A stretch of 64,000 nt of DNA from Pseudarthrobacter raffinosi (GCF_023913735.1 NZ_JAMXBH010000006.1:1-64000), one strand, 5' to 3'; shown: positions 1 to 9,173, numbered from the stretch's first letter. A program made the numbers and translations. Notes: generated from the letters alone by a model not told the origin.

Positions 1-102
1 ACCAGCGCAACGGCATCAGCCTTGAACTCATCGGAATAGGTTGGTCGAGCAGACATGGGCACAATCCTTTCAAACTGTGTCTCACATCAGTAGTACACCT
101 CA
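1..102 (-). mobile_element. IS3-type insertion sequence end with start of transposase OrfA (cut by window edge)
   Basis: On the minus strand an ATG at 56 opens a frame reading MSARPTYSDEFKADAVAL, which has the look of the N-terminus of an IS3-family OrfA (helix-turn-helix subunit). The bases upstream of that ATG, read on the minus strand, start TGAGGTGTACTACTG and could be the terminal inverted repeat, which would place the element end at about 102. Only this end is in view, so the second terminus, target duplication and OrfB cannot be seen. The family call rests on a short stretch and is moderate. Confidence 0.6.
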
Positions 103-471
103 CTGGGTCCGGCCGTGCTCGCCACCGCCCCGGCGGGCCGGACAAAGCTCACCGCGGCCGGAAGCCCGGACGATGAGCGCATTGTGACCGGCGAACCGGC
201 GGTTCAGTTCGACGTGAACCTCAGCCACGTCCTCGGGGCCGGTCCGAATCGATGGGTGAATCTGTACCGCAAGACCGATTACCTCGGCTTCCCGGTTCTC
301 TATAAAGGTCCGGGAGGTGCCGAGAACGTCGGGACAGACCCCTACGCGCAGGAGATGGATCCCTTCACGTATCAGTTCCTCGTAGTAAGCCACAGCGACT
401 ACCTGCAGGCGCCCCAATACGACGCGGCGATTGCCGCCGTCGTCGATTCCCTGCCGGCTCCGGAGACGTAA
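103..471 (+). pseudogene. C-terminal remnant of a protein gene next to the IS end
   Basis: An open frame runs from the putative IS boundary to a TAA at 469-471, with a possible GTG at 115 that has no ribosome site. The peptide includes WVNLYRKTDYLGFPV and ends in a short acidic tail. I read this as the last ~120 residues of a longer protein whose 5' part lies on the other side of the IS or was lost. The motif reminds me of the C-terminus of large actinobacterial membrane proteins with an alpha/beta-hydrolase end, but I cannot confirm a family. The in-frame stop at 91-93 lies in the IS. Confidence 0.5.
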
Positions 472-522
472 CCCGGGGCCTTGCGGTCTGTAGCGCGCGT
501 CACAGATGGCAGGATGGTATGT

Positions 523-1560
523 ATGACTTATTCAGCCGCGGAAGACCGCTATGAATCCATGCCCTACCGCCGCGTCGGACGCAGCGGACTGAAACTGCCG
601 GCCATTTCCCTGGGACTGTGGCACAACTTCGGCGACGACAAGCCCTTCGAAGTGCAGCGGGCCATCCTGCGCCGCGCCTTCGATCTGGGCGTCACCCACT
701 TCGACCTCGCGAACAACTACGGACCGCCCTACGGCGCCGCCGAGACCAACTTCGGCCGCCACTTCAAGGACGACTTCAAGCCGTACCGCGACGAACTCAT
801 CATCTCCAGCAAGGCCGGCTACGACATGTGGCCGGGCCCGTACGGCAACTTTGGCTCCCGCAAGTACCTGCTGGCCAGCCTGGACCAGTCCCTGGAGCGC
901 ATGGGCCTGGACTACGTGGACATCTTCTACAGCCACCGCCCGGACCCGGAAACGCCGATGGAAGAGACCATGGGCGCGCTGGACCAGGCCGTCCGCTCGG
1001 GCAAGGCGCTGTACGCGGGCATCTCGTCCTACACTCCGGAGCAGACCCTCGAGGCCGCGCGGATCCTGAAGGAACTCGGTACGCCGTTGCTGATCCACCA
1101 GCCGAGCTACTCCATGCTGAACCGCTGGACCGAGAACGGCAGCCCCAACCTGTACGAGGCCCTGGAGCAGGTGGGCGCCGGCTGCATCGCCTTCTCGCCG
1201 CTGGCCCAGGGAATGCTCACAGGCCGCTACCTCAACGGCGTGCCCGCGGATTCCCGGGCAGCGCAGCACAAGTCCCTGGACGAAGCCATGATCACTCCCG
1301 AGAACCTGGACCGCGTCCGCGGGCTCAACCGGATCGCCGAGGGGCGGGGCCAGACCCTCGCGCAAATGGCGATCGCCTGGATCCTCCGCGAGCAGGGCGA
1401 GGGCTCCTCCGTGACCTCCGCACTCGTCGGCGCTTCCAGCGTCCGGCAGCTGGAAGACACCCTGTCCGCCATCAACAACCTGGACTTCACCGCAGACGAG
1501 GTCAATGCCATCGACGAGTTCGCCGTCGAGTCGGACATCAACCTATGGAAGCAGAAGTAA
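523..1560 (+). CDS. Aldo/keto reductase, YghZ (L-glyceraldehyde-3-phosphate reductase) type
   Basis: A 345-residue NADPH-dependent aldo/keto reductase, matching the length of the YghZ/Kv-beta-like AKR14 group. The catalytic tetrad is visible as Asp61 and Tyr66 (FDLANNYGP), Lys97 (ISSKAGYD) and His138 (FYSHRPD). The C-terminal TSALVGASSVRQLEDT segment is the cofactor-phosphate site. Family members reduce glyceraldehyde-3-phosphate, methylglyoxal and other aldehydes, so the natural substrate is not certain. I use the ATG at 523, which follows AGGATGG and gives the family N-terminus (MPYRRVGRSGLKLP); an upstream TTG at 481 adds residues with no homology look. A strong hairpin follows the gene, so it is probably monocistronic. 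Confidence 0.9.
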   Translation: MTYSAAEDRYESMPYRRVGRSGLKLPAISLGLWHNFGDDKPFEVQRAILRRAFDLGVTHFDLANNYGPPYGAAETNFGRHFKDDFKPYRDELIISSKAGYDMWPGPYGNFGSRKYLLASLDQSLERMGLDYVDIFYSHRPDPETPMEETMGALDQAVRSGKALYAGISSYTPEQTLEAARILKELGTPLLIHQPSYSMLNRWTENGSPNLYEALEQVGAGCIAFSPLAQGMLTGRYLNGVPADSRAAQHKSLDEAMITPENLDRVRGLNRIAEGRGQTLAQMAIAWILREQGEGSSVTSALVGASSVRQLEDTLSAINNLDFTADEVNAIDEFAVESDINLWKQK

Positions 1561-1580
1561 CAACGTAACGCTTCAACTGG

Positions 1581-1608
1581 CGGGGGCCGGGAACAATCCC
1601 GGCCCCCG
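1581..1608 (+). terminator. Rho-independent-like hairpin after the aldo/keto reductase
   Basis: A perfect 12-bp stem (CGGGGGCCGGGA with its complement) closes on a 4-base ACAA loop, 20 bases after the stop. No long T-run follows, as is common for actinobacterial terminators. Confidence 0.75.
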
Positions 1609-1718
1609 CATGGTTGGGTAAGATGAAAAGGCGCCGAATGGCGCACTGCCAGCGTGCCGCCGTCGTACTTTCCGGTACTAACCGTCCTGGCGGCTGAAGT
1701 TGTCTTCAAAGGAGCTCC

Positions 1719-2804
1719 GTGTCTGCAAATCCGATTCGTGTTGCCATCGTTGGTGTGGGTAACTGCGCCGCCTCGCTCGTCCAGGGCGTGCATTATTACC
1801 GTGACGCCGATCCCCAGGCCACGATCCCGGGTCTGATGCACGTGGAGTTCGGCAAGTACCACGTCAACGATGTCCAGTTTGTTGCCGCCTTTGATGTTGA
1901 CGGCAAGAAGGTGGGCGTGGACCTCGCCGATGCCATCCTGGCCAGCGAGAACAACACCATCAAGATCGCCGACGTGCCCCCGACCGGCGTGACCGTCCAG
2001 CGCGGCCACACCCTGGACGGCCTCGGCAAGTACTACCTCGAGACCATCGAACAGTCAACCGAAGAGCCCGTTGACATCGTCGCCGCGCTCCGCGAATCCA
2101 AGGCCGACGTTATGGTCTGCTACCTCCCGGTTGGTTCCGAGGATGCAGCGCACTTCTACGCGCAGGCTGCCATCGACGCCGGCGTGGCGTTCGTCAACGC
2201 CCTCCCCGTGTTCATCGCCGGCACCAAGGAATGGGCCGACAAGTTCACCGCCGCCGGCGTGCCGATCGTGGGCGACGACATCAAGAGCCAGATCGGTGCC
2301 ACCATCACGCACCGCGTTATGGCCAAGCTCTTCGAAGACCGCGGCGTCACGCTGGACCGCACGTACCAGCTGAATGTCGGCGGCAACATGGACTTCAAGA
2401 ACATGCTGGAGCGCGACCGCCTCGAGTCCAAGAAGATCTCCAAGACCCAGGCCGTGACCTCCAACGTTGAAGCCGAGATTGCACCGCGCAACGTCCACAT
2501 CGGCCCGTCCGACTACGTCCAGTGGCTCGACGACCGCAAATGGGCCTTCGTCCGCCTCGAAGGCCGCAACTTCGGTGATGCCCCCGTATCGCTCGAATAC
2601 AAGCTGGAAGTCTGGGACTCACCCAACTCCGCCGGCGTGATCATCGACGCCATCCGCGCCGCCAAGATCGGCCTGGACCGCGGCATCGGCGGCCCGCTGC
2701 TCTCGGCCTCGAGCTACTTCATGAAGTCCCCGCCGGAGCAGTTCAACGACGACCTCGCCCGTGACAAGGTCGAGGCCTTCATCCGCGGAGACCTCGAGCG
2801 CTAA
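1719..2804 (+). CDS. ino1: Inositol-3-phosphate synthase
   Basis: NAD-dependent cyclisation of glucose-6-phosphate to 1D-myo-inositol-3-phosphate, the entry step for mycothiol and phosphatidylinositol. The 361-residue protein is of the actinobacterial short type. It opens with the Rossmann motif [13 protein letters not shown] and carries the family blocks [11 protein letters not shown] and LNVGGNMDF. Start is GTG at 1719, preceded by AAAGGAG. The 5' leader is long if a TAAGAT box at 1619-1624 is the -10; it contains short inverted repeats (GGCGCC..GGCGC, GTAC..GTAC). The stop codon is immediately followed by the first 32-bp repeat array. The product is the acceptor used by MshA encoded about 3 kb downstream on the other strand. 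Confidence 0.95.
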   Translation: MSANPIRVAIVGVGNCAASLVQGVHYYRDADPQATIPGLMHVEFGKYHVNDVQFVAAFDVDGKKVGVDLADAILASENNTIKIADVPPTGVTVQRGHTLDGLGKYYLETIEQSTEEPVDIVAALRESKADVMVCYLPVGSEDAAHFYAQAAIDAGVAFVNALPVFIAGTKEWADKFTAAGVPIVGDDIKSQIGATITHRVMAKLFEDRGVTLDRTYQLNVGGNMDFKNMLERDRLESKKISKTQAVTSNVEAEIAPRNVHIGPSDYVQWLDDRKWAFVRLEGRNFGDAPVSLEYKLEVWDSPNSAGVIIDAIRAAKIGLDRGIGGPLLSASSYFMKSPPEQFNDDLARDKVEAFIRGDLER

Positions 2805-2932
2805 ACGCTCTCTCACCTTTGGTGGGTTTTTGCCGGACGCTCTCTCACTTTTTGGTGGGGGAGCGTCCGGCGTTTAAAGCCCCGTGCGACGCTCTCGCAC
2901 CTTTGGGGCGTTTCTGGCGGACGCTCTCTCAC
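2805..2932 (+). repeat. 32-bp repeat array A (four units, ACGCTCTCTCAC sense)
   Basis: Cores ACGCTCTCTCAC start at 2805, 2837, 2889 (one base changed) and 2921, so spacing is 32, 52 and 32. After the core comes CTTTGG, then G/T-rich sequence with a GTTT block. The first unit starts directly after the ino1 stop codon and the last core overlaps the stop codon of the convergent DUF559-type gene. Related arrays in inverse orientation occur at 3941-4016 and 5789-5833. It is not a CRISPR: units are contiguous and there are no spacers. Confidence 0.85.
2832..2871 (+). terminator. Hairpin terminator inside the repeat array after ino1
   Basis: GCCGGACGCTC at 2832-2842 pairs perfectly with GAGCGTCCGGC at 2861-2871 around an 18-base loop, followed by GTTT. 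The left arm is part of the second copy of the 32-bp repeat, so repeat and hairpin share sequence. It is the most likely end point for ino1 transcripts. Confidence 0.6.
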
Positions 2933-3891
2933 TACATCGAATGCGAAAAGCCGGACACGACCGCGGGATCCACCCAGGCGGACCGCAGTTCCCTTTTGAG
3001 AATGCTGACGGCGCGTTCGAATCCATCGGCCAGATCCTCTTTACCGAAAATGAGGACCGTCCAGCCGGCGGCTTCGAAGGCCTTGTCCCGTCGCCGATCG
3101 CTGAGTTTCTGTTTGGGCATGAGGTGATGGCCGCCGTCGTACTGGATGGCCACGCGCCGATGGCGGTATCCCAGATCCGCCGACGGCGACAGCGGGTCTG
3201 CCTCGCGCAGCGTGAGCTGAAGCTGGGGCTCGGGGACCCCGGCGTCGAGCATTGCCAGCCGGAGCAGGGTCTCCGGGCCGGAATCCGCTCCGACTCGCAT
3301 GAGTTCCAAGGCTTCGCGGGCGCGGACAATTCCCTGGAGGTTTTTGTGCCGACCCGTCAGGGCGCGCAATTCCTCAATGGTGGTGAACGGTACATCGCGG
3401 TTTTCAAACGCCTGCCGGGGCAACCGGATCAACTCGTCACCCAGGCATATGAGGTCCTTCAACGGCAGCACGCGGGCCATGTCCAGCCATGTGCGCGGAC
3501 GCGTGCTGATGCGGATTCCGTCAACCGATTCGACCTCGTCATCAGCCGCGGTCACCGTATGTCCGATCACGCCTTTGCGGCGAACGCTCGGCAGGGACCG
3601 CGGCTTGCTCAGATGCAGTTCCGTGGAGTCAGAGAGCCACGGTGGAAGGCACGAACTGCGAAGACGTGCCGCCGTTACGTGCGAGATCCAGGCACCCGGA
3701 GTGGCTGCCGAGAGCGCGCGGGCGGCAGCCTCAAGTTCGAAATCCCAGTCTGCGGGACGGTACAGTCCGCGGCTGACATGCGCGACGTCGGGCCGAAGGA
3801 GACGATTCCGAGGTACGCCTTCGGCTGTGGCGTCCGTGAGCGTGAACGGGCCGGATGCCAATGTGGCGGGAAGCGCAGTCTGCGTGTGCAT
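2932..3891 (-). CDS. AbiEi-like N-terminus plus DUF559/Vsr-like nuclease domain protein
   Basis: A 319-residue protein of a type common and often multicopy in actinobacteria. Residues ~15-60 (NRLLRPDVAHVSRGLYRP) resemble the winged-helix domain of AbiEi-type antitoxins. Residues ~205-300 resemble a very-short-patch-repair/DUF559 PD-(D/E)XK fold: PETLLRL, then DLGYRHRRVAIQYDGGHH, then a K/R-rich helix and FEAAGWTVLIFGKEDL. Where many relatives have E before YDG, this protein has Gln, so activity is uncertain. Function in vivo is unknown; toxin-antitoxin or defence roles are only inferred from the domains. Start ATG at 3891 follows AGGAAC. Both flanks carry the 32-bp repeat in opposite orientations, and its TAG overlaps a repeat core. 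Confidence 0.75.
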   Translation of the reverse strand: MHTQTALPATLASGPFTLTDATAEGVPRNRLLRPDVAHVSRGLYRPADWDFELEAAARALSAATPGAWISHVTAARLRSSCLPPWLSDSTELHLSKPRSLPSVRRKGVIGHTVTAADDEVESVDGIRISTRPRTWLDMARVLPLKDLICLGDELIRLPRQAFENRDVPFTTIEELRALTGRHKNLQGIVRAREALELMRVGADSGPETLLRLAMLDAGVPEPQLQLTLREADPLSPSADLGYRHRRVAIQYDGGHHLMPKQKLSDRRRDKAFEAAGWTVLIFGKEDLADGFERAVSILKRELRSAWVDPAVVSGFSHSM

Positions 3892-3940
3892 ACCGGCATT
3901 GTTCCTCAGAGTCGCCGGTGCCCGCAGAAGTTATCCACAG

Positions 3941-4016
3941 GTGAGAGAGCGTTGCCTGGAAAGGCCCCAAAGGTGAGAGAGGGTTCGTTGGAAACCCACC
4001 ATATGTGAGAGAGCGT
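3941..4016 (-). repeat. 32-bp repeat array B (three units)
   Basis: GTGAGAGAGCGT or GTGAGAGAGGGT cores start at 3941, 3973 and 4005, exactly 32 bases apart. They are the reverse complement of array A and lie just downstream of the fhs stop (fhs is on the minus strand), so in the sense of fhs they read ACSCTCTCTCAC like array A after ino1. They also form the upstream flank of the DUF559-type gene. Confidence 0.85.
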
Positions 4017-4037
4017 CCGGGGTGGGGGCGGGATAGG

Positions 4038-5726
4038 TCAGAAGAGGCCGACCGGGTTGCCGTGCGCGTCGACGTCCATGCGCATCGCGGCGGGCTCCTT
4101 GGGTAAGCCGGGCATGGTCATGACGGCACCGGTCAGGGCCACGATGAAGCCGGCGCCGGTCTTCGGAATGAGGTCGCGTACGTGGATGATGAAGCCCTTG
4201 GGTGCGCCCAGCTGCGAGGCGTCGTCGGTGAACGAATACTGCGTCTTCGCCATACACACGGGCATTCCGCCCCAGCCGTGCTTCTCAATGTCGGCCAGCC
4301 TTTTGAGTGCCGGCACCGAGAACTCCACGCCGTCGGCCCCGTAGATCTCCTGCACAATCGTCCGGATCTTGTCCTCCACAGACAGGGTCAGCGGATACAG
4401 GTGCCGGAAGTCCGACGGCGCCGCCACCGCGGCGGCGACCTTCGCCGCGAGTTCATCGCCGCCGTCGCCCCCTCCGCCCCGGCCCCAGACGTCGGCGACC
4501 GCGGCCTGTACGCCTTCCCGGGCGCACCAGGCGAGCAGCCACTCCAGCTCTTCGGGCGTATCTGTGGCGAACTTGTTGATGGCCACCACCGGCGCGATGC
4601 CGAACTTCTCGACGTTGTGCACGTGCCGTTTCAGGTTCCCGACGCCGGCGGCCAGCGCCTCGACGTTCGGCTCCTTGAGCTGGTCCTTCGGGACGCCGCC
4701 GTGCATCTTGAGCGCCCGGACCGTCGCCACCACCACGACGGCGGACGGTGCCACGTCTGCGATGCGCGCCTTGATGTCCATGTACTTCTCAGCGCCGAGG
4801 TCCGCCCCGAAGCCGGCTTCCGTGACCACGATGTCGGCCAGCTGCTGCGCTGTCCGGGTGGCGATGAGGGAGTTGCAGCCGTGCGCGATGTTCGCGAACG
4901 GGCCGCCGTGGACAACGGCGGGCGTGCCGGCGATGGACTGGACAAGGTTGGGCTTGAGGGCATCCTTGAGCAGCATGGTCAGCGCGCCCTGGACACCCAG
5001 ATCCGCCACCGTGACCGGCTGGCGGTCGTGGCTGTAGCCCACAGTGATGCGGCCTATGCGCTCGCGCAGATCGTCCAGGTCCGTGGCCAGGCAGAAGACG
5101 GCCATGATCTCGGAGGCCGCTGTGATGTCGAAACTGTCCTGGCGCGGCACGCCCTGCGCCGGTCCGCCGAGGCCGATGATCACCTCTCGGAGCGAGCGGT
5201 CGTTCATGTCCAGGACGCGCTTGAACGTCACGCGCCGCGGATCGATGTTCAGCTCATTCCCCTGAAAAATGTGGTTGTCCACAAGGGCCATGAGCGCGTT
5301 GTTGGCCGAAGTGATCGCGTGGAAGTCACCGGTGAAATGCAGGTTGATCTCGTCCATGGGCAGGACCTGGGAATAGCCGCCGCCCGCCGCCCCGCCCTTC
5401 ATGCCCAGGATGGGGCCCAAGGACGGTTCGCGCAGCGCGATCATGACCTTGTGGCCCGCCCGTGCCAGCGAATCGGCCAGTCCCACCGTGGTGGTGGACT
5501 TTCCCTCGCCGGCCGGGGTGGGGGACATGGCCGAGACGAGGACCACTTTCCCGGCGGTCTTTCCCGCGGGGAGCCGCAGCCGGGCGGGGTCGATTTTCGC
5601 CTTGTACCGCCCATACGGCTCCACGGCATCGGCATTGATACCGGCCCGCTCCGCGATCTCCCCGATGGGCAGGATGGCGGCCCTTTGCGCGATCTCAAGA
5701 TCGGTGAGGACCTTGTTTTCAGACAT
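4038..5726 (-). CDS. fhs: Formate--tetrahydrofolate ligase
   Basis: ATP-dependent formylation of tetrahydrofolate to 10-formyl-THF, supplying purine synthesis and the one-carbon pool. The 562 residues fit the family (about 555-570). The P-loop TPAGEGKST lies at residues 70-78, and [20 protein letters not shown] follows. Start is the ATG at 5726 ([14 protein letters not shown]), the normal family N-terminus. The open frame continues upstream to 5921 but there it only translates repeat array C (NPLSPL twice) and the end of mshA, so I exclude it. The gene sits between arrays B and C, and mshA lies upstream on the same strand. Confidence 0.95.
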   Translation of the reverse strand: MSENKVLTDLEIAQRAAILPIGEIAERAGINADAVEPYGRYKAKIDPARLRLPAGKTAGKVVLVSAMSPTPAGEGKSTTTVGLADSLARAGHKVMIALREPSLGPILGMKGGAAGGGYSQVLPMDEINLHFTGDFHAITSANNALMALVDNHIFQGNELNIDPRRVTFKRVLDMNDRSLREVIIGLGGPAQGVPRQDSFDITAASEIMAVFCLATDLDDLRERIGRITVGYSHDRQPVTVADLGVQGALTMLLKDALKPNLVQSIAGTPAVVHGGPFANIAHGCNSLIATRTAQQLADIVVTEAGFGADLGAEKYMDIKARIADVAPSAVVVVATVRALKMHGGVPKDQLKEPNVEALAAGVGNLKRHVHNVEKFGIAPVVAINKFATDTPEELEWLLAWCAREGVQAAVADVWGRGGGGDGGDELAAKVAAAVAAPSDFRHLYPLTLSVEDKIRTIVQEIYGADGVEFSVPALKRLADIEKHGWGGMPVCMAKTQYSFTDDASQLGAPKGFIIHVRDLIPKTGAGFIVALTGAVMTMPGLPKEPAAMRMDVDAHGNPVGLF

Positions 5727-5788
5727 CGATGTCCTTTGGCTCTGTGCGGAACACTGTGCGCGACAATCTATCAGCCGACGATTCAAAG

Positions 5789-5833
5789 GTGAGAGAGGGT
5801 TGGGGGAAAAACGGCTCAAAGGTGAGAGAGGGT
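5789..5833 (-). repeat. 33-bp repeat array C (two units)
   Basis: GTGAGAGAGGGT cores at 5789 and 5822, each preceded by CAAAG and followed by TGGGG. In the sense of mshA the units read ACCCTCTCTCACCTTTG. The copy at 5822 is inside the 3' end of mshA: it encodes the last residues (TLSHL) and its CAAAG side supplies the stop codon TGA at 5816-5818. Confidence 0.85.
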
Positions 5834-7090
5834 TGGGGAAGTTGGGGTCAGCCGGCTGGCCAACTGCTGTTCGACGGCGGCGTGGTACGTTTCCAGCGTG
5901 ATGGCGGCAGTGCGGTTCCACCCCAGGTTCTCCGCCCGGATGGCCGCAGCCCGCCCCATATCGGCACGGGTGTCCGGATCGTCGTACATCGCTTCGAGCG
6001 CGTTCGCCCAGTCCTTGGCATGGTGCCCGTCCACCAGCAGCCCGGTTCGGCCATGGCAGATGGCGCGGGACAGCCCGCCCACCCGGGTGCCCACCACGGG
6101 CGTCCCGCAGGCCTGCGCTTCGATGGCCACCAGCCCGAACGATTCACTGTAGGAAGGCATCACCACAACATCCGCCGCCCGGAACCAGGACGCCAGGTCA
6201 GACGCGCTGACCGGGGGAAGGTGCGTGACGACGTCGTCCATGCCAGACTCAGCGATCAGGTGCCGGAGGTTGAAGTCCTTGTTGCCGCTGAGGGCACCAA
6301 GGATGGTGAGCCGGAGATTGATCTCCGGCCGCCGGGCCCGCAGCAATGCGGCGGCCTTGAGCAGTATCTGCGGGCCCTTCAGCCGCTGGATCCGGCCAGC
6401 GAAGACCAGGTGGAATGTCTCCGGCGAAACACCCCGTTCGGCCCGGGACCGCGCCCGGAAGGCGGGAGTGAAGGTGCTGAGGTCCACGCCCGGCGGTGCG
6501 ACGTCGATCCGGTCGTAATCGGCACCGTAGTGGGACACCAGCTCTCCGGCTTCGGCGGTGGTGTTGGCGATCAGGCGGGCGGCGCCGTCGACGATCCGGT
6601 GCTCGCCCTCTTCGCGCCGCCGTGGCTCGGGCTGTTCGCCGGACTCCAGCAGGAGGTTTTTGACTTTGGCCATGGTGTGCATGGTGTGGACCAGCGGCAC
6701 ACCCCAGAGCTCCGAGAGCTCCAGGCCGGCGATTCCGGACACCCAATAGTGCGAATGGATAACGTCGTAGCGGCCGTGCGGCTGGCGCTGGCGGATCTGC
6801 TCGATCTCGGCGACCATGTGGTGCAGCAGCTCCGGCAGTTCTTCCTTGGGGATCTTCCGCGGCGGCCCGGCCAGCACGTTGTGGACGCACACGCCGGGGT
6901 CCGGATGTTCGACGGCGGCCTGGTTGGCTGACGTGGAGCGCGTGAAGATCTCCACCTCTACGCCGGTCTCGGCGAGCGCGGACGCCAGTTCCCGGATGTA
7001 GACGTTCATGCCGCCGGCGTCGCCGGAGCCTGGCTGCTCCATCGGGGAGGTGTGGAGGGAGAGTAACGCGACCCTGCGGATCAATGTCAT
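5816..7090 (-). CDS. mshA: D-inositol-3-phosphate glycosyltransferase
   Basis: A GT4 glycosyltransferase (424 residues) that transfers GlcNAc from UDP-GlcNAc to inositol-3-phosphate, the committed step of mycothiol synthesis. The N-terminal [25 protein letters not shown] is the MshA signature. The C-terminal domain has the nucleotide-sugar motif [21 protein letters not shown] with the E-x7-E pattern and GTRVGGL. Start ATG at 7090 follows AAGGAG. The extreme C-terminus (SPTLSHL) is encoded by the intergenic repeat, suggesting that the repeat moved the stop codon. Ino1, about 3 kb away, makes the acceptor. Confidence 0.92.
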   Translation of the reverse strand: MTLIRRVALLSLHTSPMEQPGSGDAGGMNVYIRELASALAETGVEVEIFTRSTSANQAAVEHPDPGVCVHNVLAGPPRKIPKEELPELLHHMVAEIEQIRQRQPHGRYDVIHSHYWVSGIAGLELSELWGVPLVHTMHTMAKVKNLLLESGEQPEPRRREEGEHRIVDGAARLIANTTAEAGELVSHYGADYDRIDVAPPGVDLSTFTPAFRARSRAERGVSPETFHLVFAGRIQRLKGPQILLKAAALLRARRPEINLRLTILGALSGNKDFNLRHLIAESGMDDVVTHLPPVSASDLASWFRAADVVVMPSYSESFGLVAIEAQACGTPVVGTRVGGLSRAICHGRTGLLVDGHHAKDWANALEAMYDDPDTRADMGRAAAIRAENLGWNRTAAITLETYHAAVEQQLASRLTPTSPTLSHL

Positions 7091-7209
7091 GACTTCTCCT
7101 TCCCACCGCTGGCGCGGCGTGGGCCCCGCTGTTGCCCACTCGGTAAAACACTACTCCAGCCGCTCCCGGGCGGCCTCCCGGCACGTGGCCGGCTGCTAAC
7201 GTGGCGCGT

Positions 7210-7734
7210 GTGAATGCAGCCACAACACCGCACAGTTCCGCGGAATACTCGATCCGCCCCGCCACGGACGCCGACTGGCCCGGCATGTGGGCCGTGCTGG
7301 AGCCCGTCATCCGGTCCGGCGAGACGTTCACCTGGGACCGGGACACAACTGAGGCCGACGCCCGGGCCCGCTGGTTCAAGGATGCCCCCGTCCAGGCGTT
7401 TGTGGCCGTGACGCCCGACGGCGGCGTGATCGGCACCGGCGAACTGCACCCCAACCAGGGCGGCGCGGGCAGCCACGTGGCCAACGCCGGCTACATGGTC
7501 CACAGCGGCCACGGCGGCAAAGGCGTGGCACGGGCCCTGTGCGCATACTCCCTGGACGCGGCACGGGACGCGGGCTTCCGGGCCATGCAGTTCAACGCCG
7601 TGGTGGAACGCAATGTCCGCGCGGTGGCCGCCTGGCAGGGGATGGGCTTCGAAATCCTCGCCACCATCCCCGAGGCGTTCAACCACCCCACGCTCGGATA
7701 CGTGGGCCTGCACGTGATGTACCGGAAGCTCTAG
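7210..7734 (+). CDS. GNAT-family N-acetyltransferase
   Basis: A 174-residue acetyltransferase. The GNAT fold shows as SIRPATDADWPGMW at the N-terminus, the acetyl-CoA loop GHGGKGVARALC, and NAVVERNVRAVAAWQGMGFE near the end. The acceptor is not predictable. A GTG at 7201 is possible, but I prefer the GTG at 7210 because TAACGT at 7196-7201 makes a good -10 box for a leaderless message beginning there. The stop overlaps the convergent GH4 gene by four bases (CTAG shared). Confidence 0.8.
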   Translation: MNAATTPHSSAEYSIRPATDADWPGMWAVLEPVIRSGETFTWDRDTTEADARARWFKDAPVQAFVAVTPDGGVIGTGELHPNQGGAGSHVANAGYMVHSGHGGKGVARALCAYSLDAARDAGFRAMQFNAVVERNVRAVAAWQGMGFEILATIPEAFNHPTLGYVGLHVMYRKL

Positions 7735-9173
7735 CCGCGCCAAAGCCCGCGCAGCGCAGGGAACGCGTGCTCGTAGCCGGCCATGAGCTGTGCCCCCAGG
7801 GCGGGGGAATCCACCAGGGGATGCCGGCCGAAAGCGTCGACGGCGGCCGCCCGGTCTCCGTGCGTCGCTGCCCGGACGGTGAGCCGCTCCACCTCCTTGA
7901 CGCGCTGGAGGAGGGTGAGTTGCTCCGGTCCCGGGGCTGACTGCGTAAGCGGCACCGCGCCGTCGGGCGTTACCGTGCAGGGGACCTCGACGACGGCGTC
8001 CGCCGGCAGTCCCGGAATGGCCGGTTCCGGGGTGGTGCCGCCGGGGGCGGTCGCCCCGCCAGGACCGGACGGAAGCGTGTTGGGCGTGTTGAGGATGAGC
8101 TGGGCGTCCCCGGCTCCCGCCAACGCGCGCATCACCGCCAGGGCGACGTGTTCGTAGCCGCCGCCGGCGAGGTCGTCCTCGTCGCGCTGCTCGCCGTGGG
8201 TCCGCGCCTCCGCGAGGTAGCCTTCCTCCCGCGAGCGGCGGGCGGCGTCCCACAGCGTGTACGCCTCCGCCCCGGCTGAGGCGAGCCGCGGATAGAGTTC
8301 GGCCTGCTGGTGGTGGATGGACTCGCCGCGGGTCTGGGCCATGGCGCGCATGGCCGCCGCGGCGCTGTCCCGCTGGTAGTAGTAATAGAGGTATTCGTTG
8401 GGCAGGGCGCCCAGGTCCTGGAGGAACGGCTGCGGGAAGAGCCGGCCTTCCTCGAAGGTGCTGAGGGCAGCGGCATCTGACAGCAGTGCGGGCAGCAGAT
8501 CCTGGCCGCCGGACTCCAGCCGGTGGAGCCAGCCCAGGTGGTTCAACCCGTAGTAGTCCACGCCGTCGAGCGTTCCGTCGGGCAGCGTCAGGCCGGCGGC
8601 GCGGGCCGCCCGGTGCACCAGCCCACCCGCGGAATCGCAGATCCCGATGACCTGCCGGCCAAGGACCGGCAGCAGGGCTTCGGTGACCATGCCGGCCGGG
8701 TTGGTGAAGTTGATCAGCCAGGCGTCCGGGCAGAACTCCCGCATCTGCCGCGCCAGGTGCAGCATTTCCGGGATGGTGCGCAGGGCGTAGGAAATGCCGC
8801 CCGCGCCGGTGGTTTCCTGGCCGAGCAGGCCAAGGTCCTGGGCCACGCGTTCGTCCCTGATCCGGCCGGCCGTGCCGCCGGGGCGGATGGCGGCGAACAC
8901 CAGGTCTGTACCCGCCAGGGCCTCCGGCAGGGACGTCGTGGTGTGGACGGCGGGGGCCTTGGCACCTGCGTTCGGGCCGGAGGTGGGGCCTCCGGCAGCG
9001 CCGCAGTCGGACTCGGGCATGGCGCGCAGCACCGCGGTGATGGCGCGGAGGCGGTCGGGATCGACGTCGAACAGCACCAGTTCGCTGACCAGCCCCGCAA
9101 ACGCGCCGGACGCCAGCGCCCGGTACACAAGCGGCACGCGGAATCCGCCGCCGCCGGCAATCATAAGCCGCAT
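7731..9173 (-). CDS. Glycoside hydrolase family 4 (6-phospho-beta-glucosidase-like)
   Basis: A 480-residue NAD- and metal-dependent glycosidase. It starts with a dinucleotide-binding loop (IAGGGGFRVPLVYRAL) and has the GH4 blocks GQETTGAGG, NFTNPAGMVTEAL, GICDSAGG (metal-binding Cys) and YYGLNHLGW (metal-binding His). The best guess is hydrolysis of 6-phospho-beta-glucosides, but alpha-specific GH4 enzymes share these motifs. No PTS permease is adjacent, so the source of a phosphorylated substrate is unclear. A TAGACT box 7 bases before the ATG on the minus strand points to a leaderless transcript divergent from the sugar kinase. Confidence 0.85.
   Translation of the reverse strand: MRLMIAGGGGFRVPLVYRALASGAFAGLVSELVLFDVDPDRLRAITAVLRAMPESDCGAAGGPTSGPNAGAKAPAVHTTTSLPEALAGTDLVFAAIRPGGTAGRIRDERVAQDLGLLGQETTGAGGISYALRTIPEMLHLARQMREFCPDAWLINFTNPAGMVTEALLPVLGRQVIGICDSAGGLVHRAARAAGLTLPDGTLDGVDYYGLNHLGWLHRLESGGQDLLPALLSDAAALSTFEEGRLFPQPFLQDLGALPNEYLYYYYQRDSAAAAMRAMAQTRGESIHHQQAELYPRLASAGAEAYTLWDAARRSREEGYLAEARTHGEQRDEDDLAGGGYEHVALAVMRALAGAGDAQLILNTPNTLPSGPGGATAPGGTTPEPAIPGLPADAVVEVPCTVTPDGAVPLTQSAPGPEQLTLLQRVKEVERLTVRAATHGDRAAAVDAFGRHPLVDSPALGAQLMAGYEHAFPALRGLWRG

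Noticed and set aside
2805..4016. CRISPR-like array
   Set aside because: The period is 32 bases but units are contiguous and vary along their length; there are no unique spacers between constant repeats and no cas genes.
4182..5792. 536-codon plus-strand frame opposite fhs
   Set aside because: Antisense shadow of fhs with His/Arg/Asp-rich composition and no motif.
5727..5921. N-terminal extension of fhs to an upstream start
   Set aside because: It would translate repeat array C and the end of mshA; the family N-terminus starts at the ATG at 5726.
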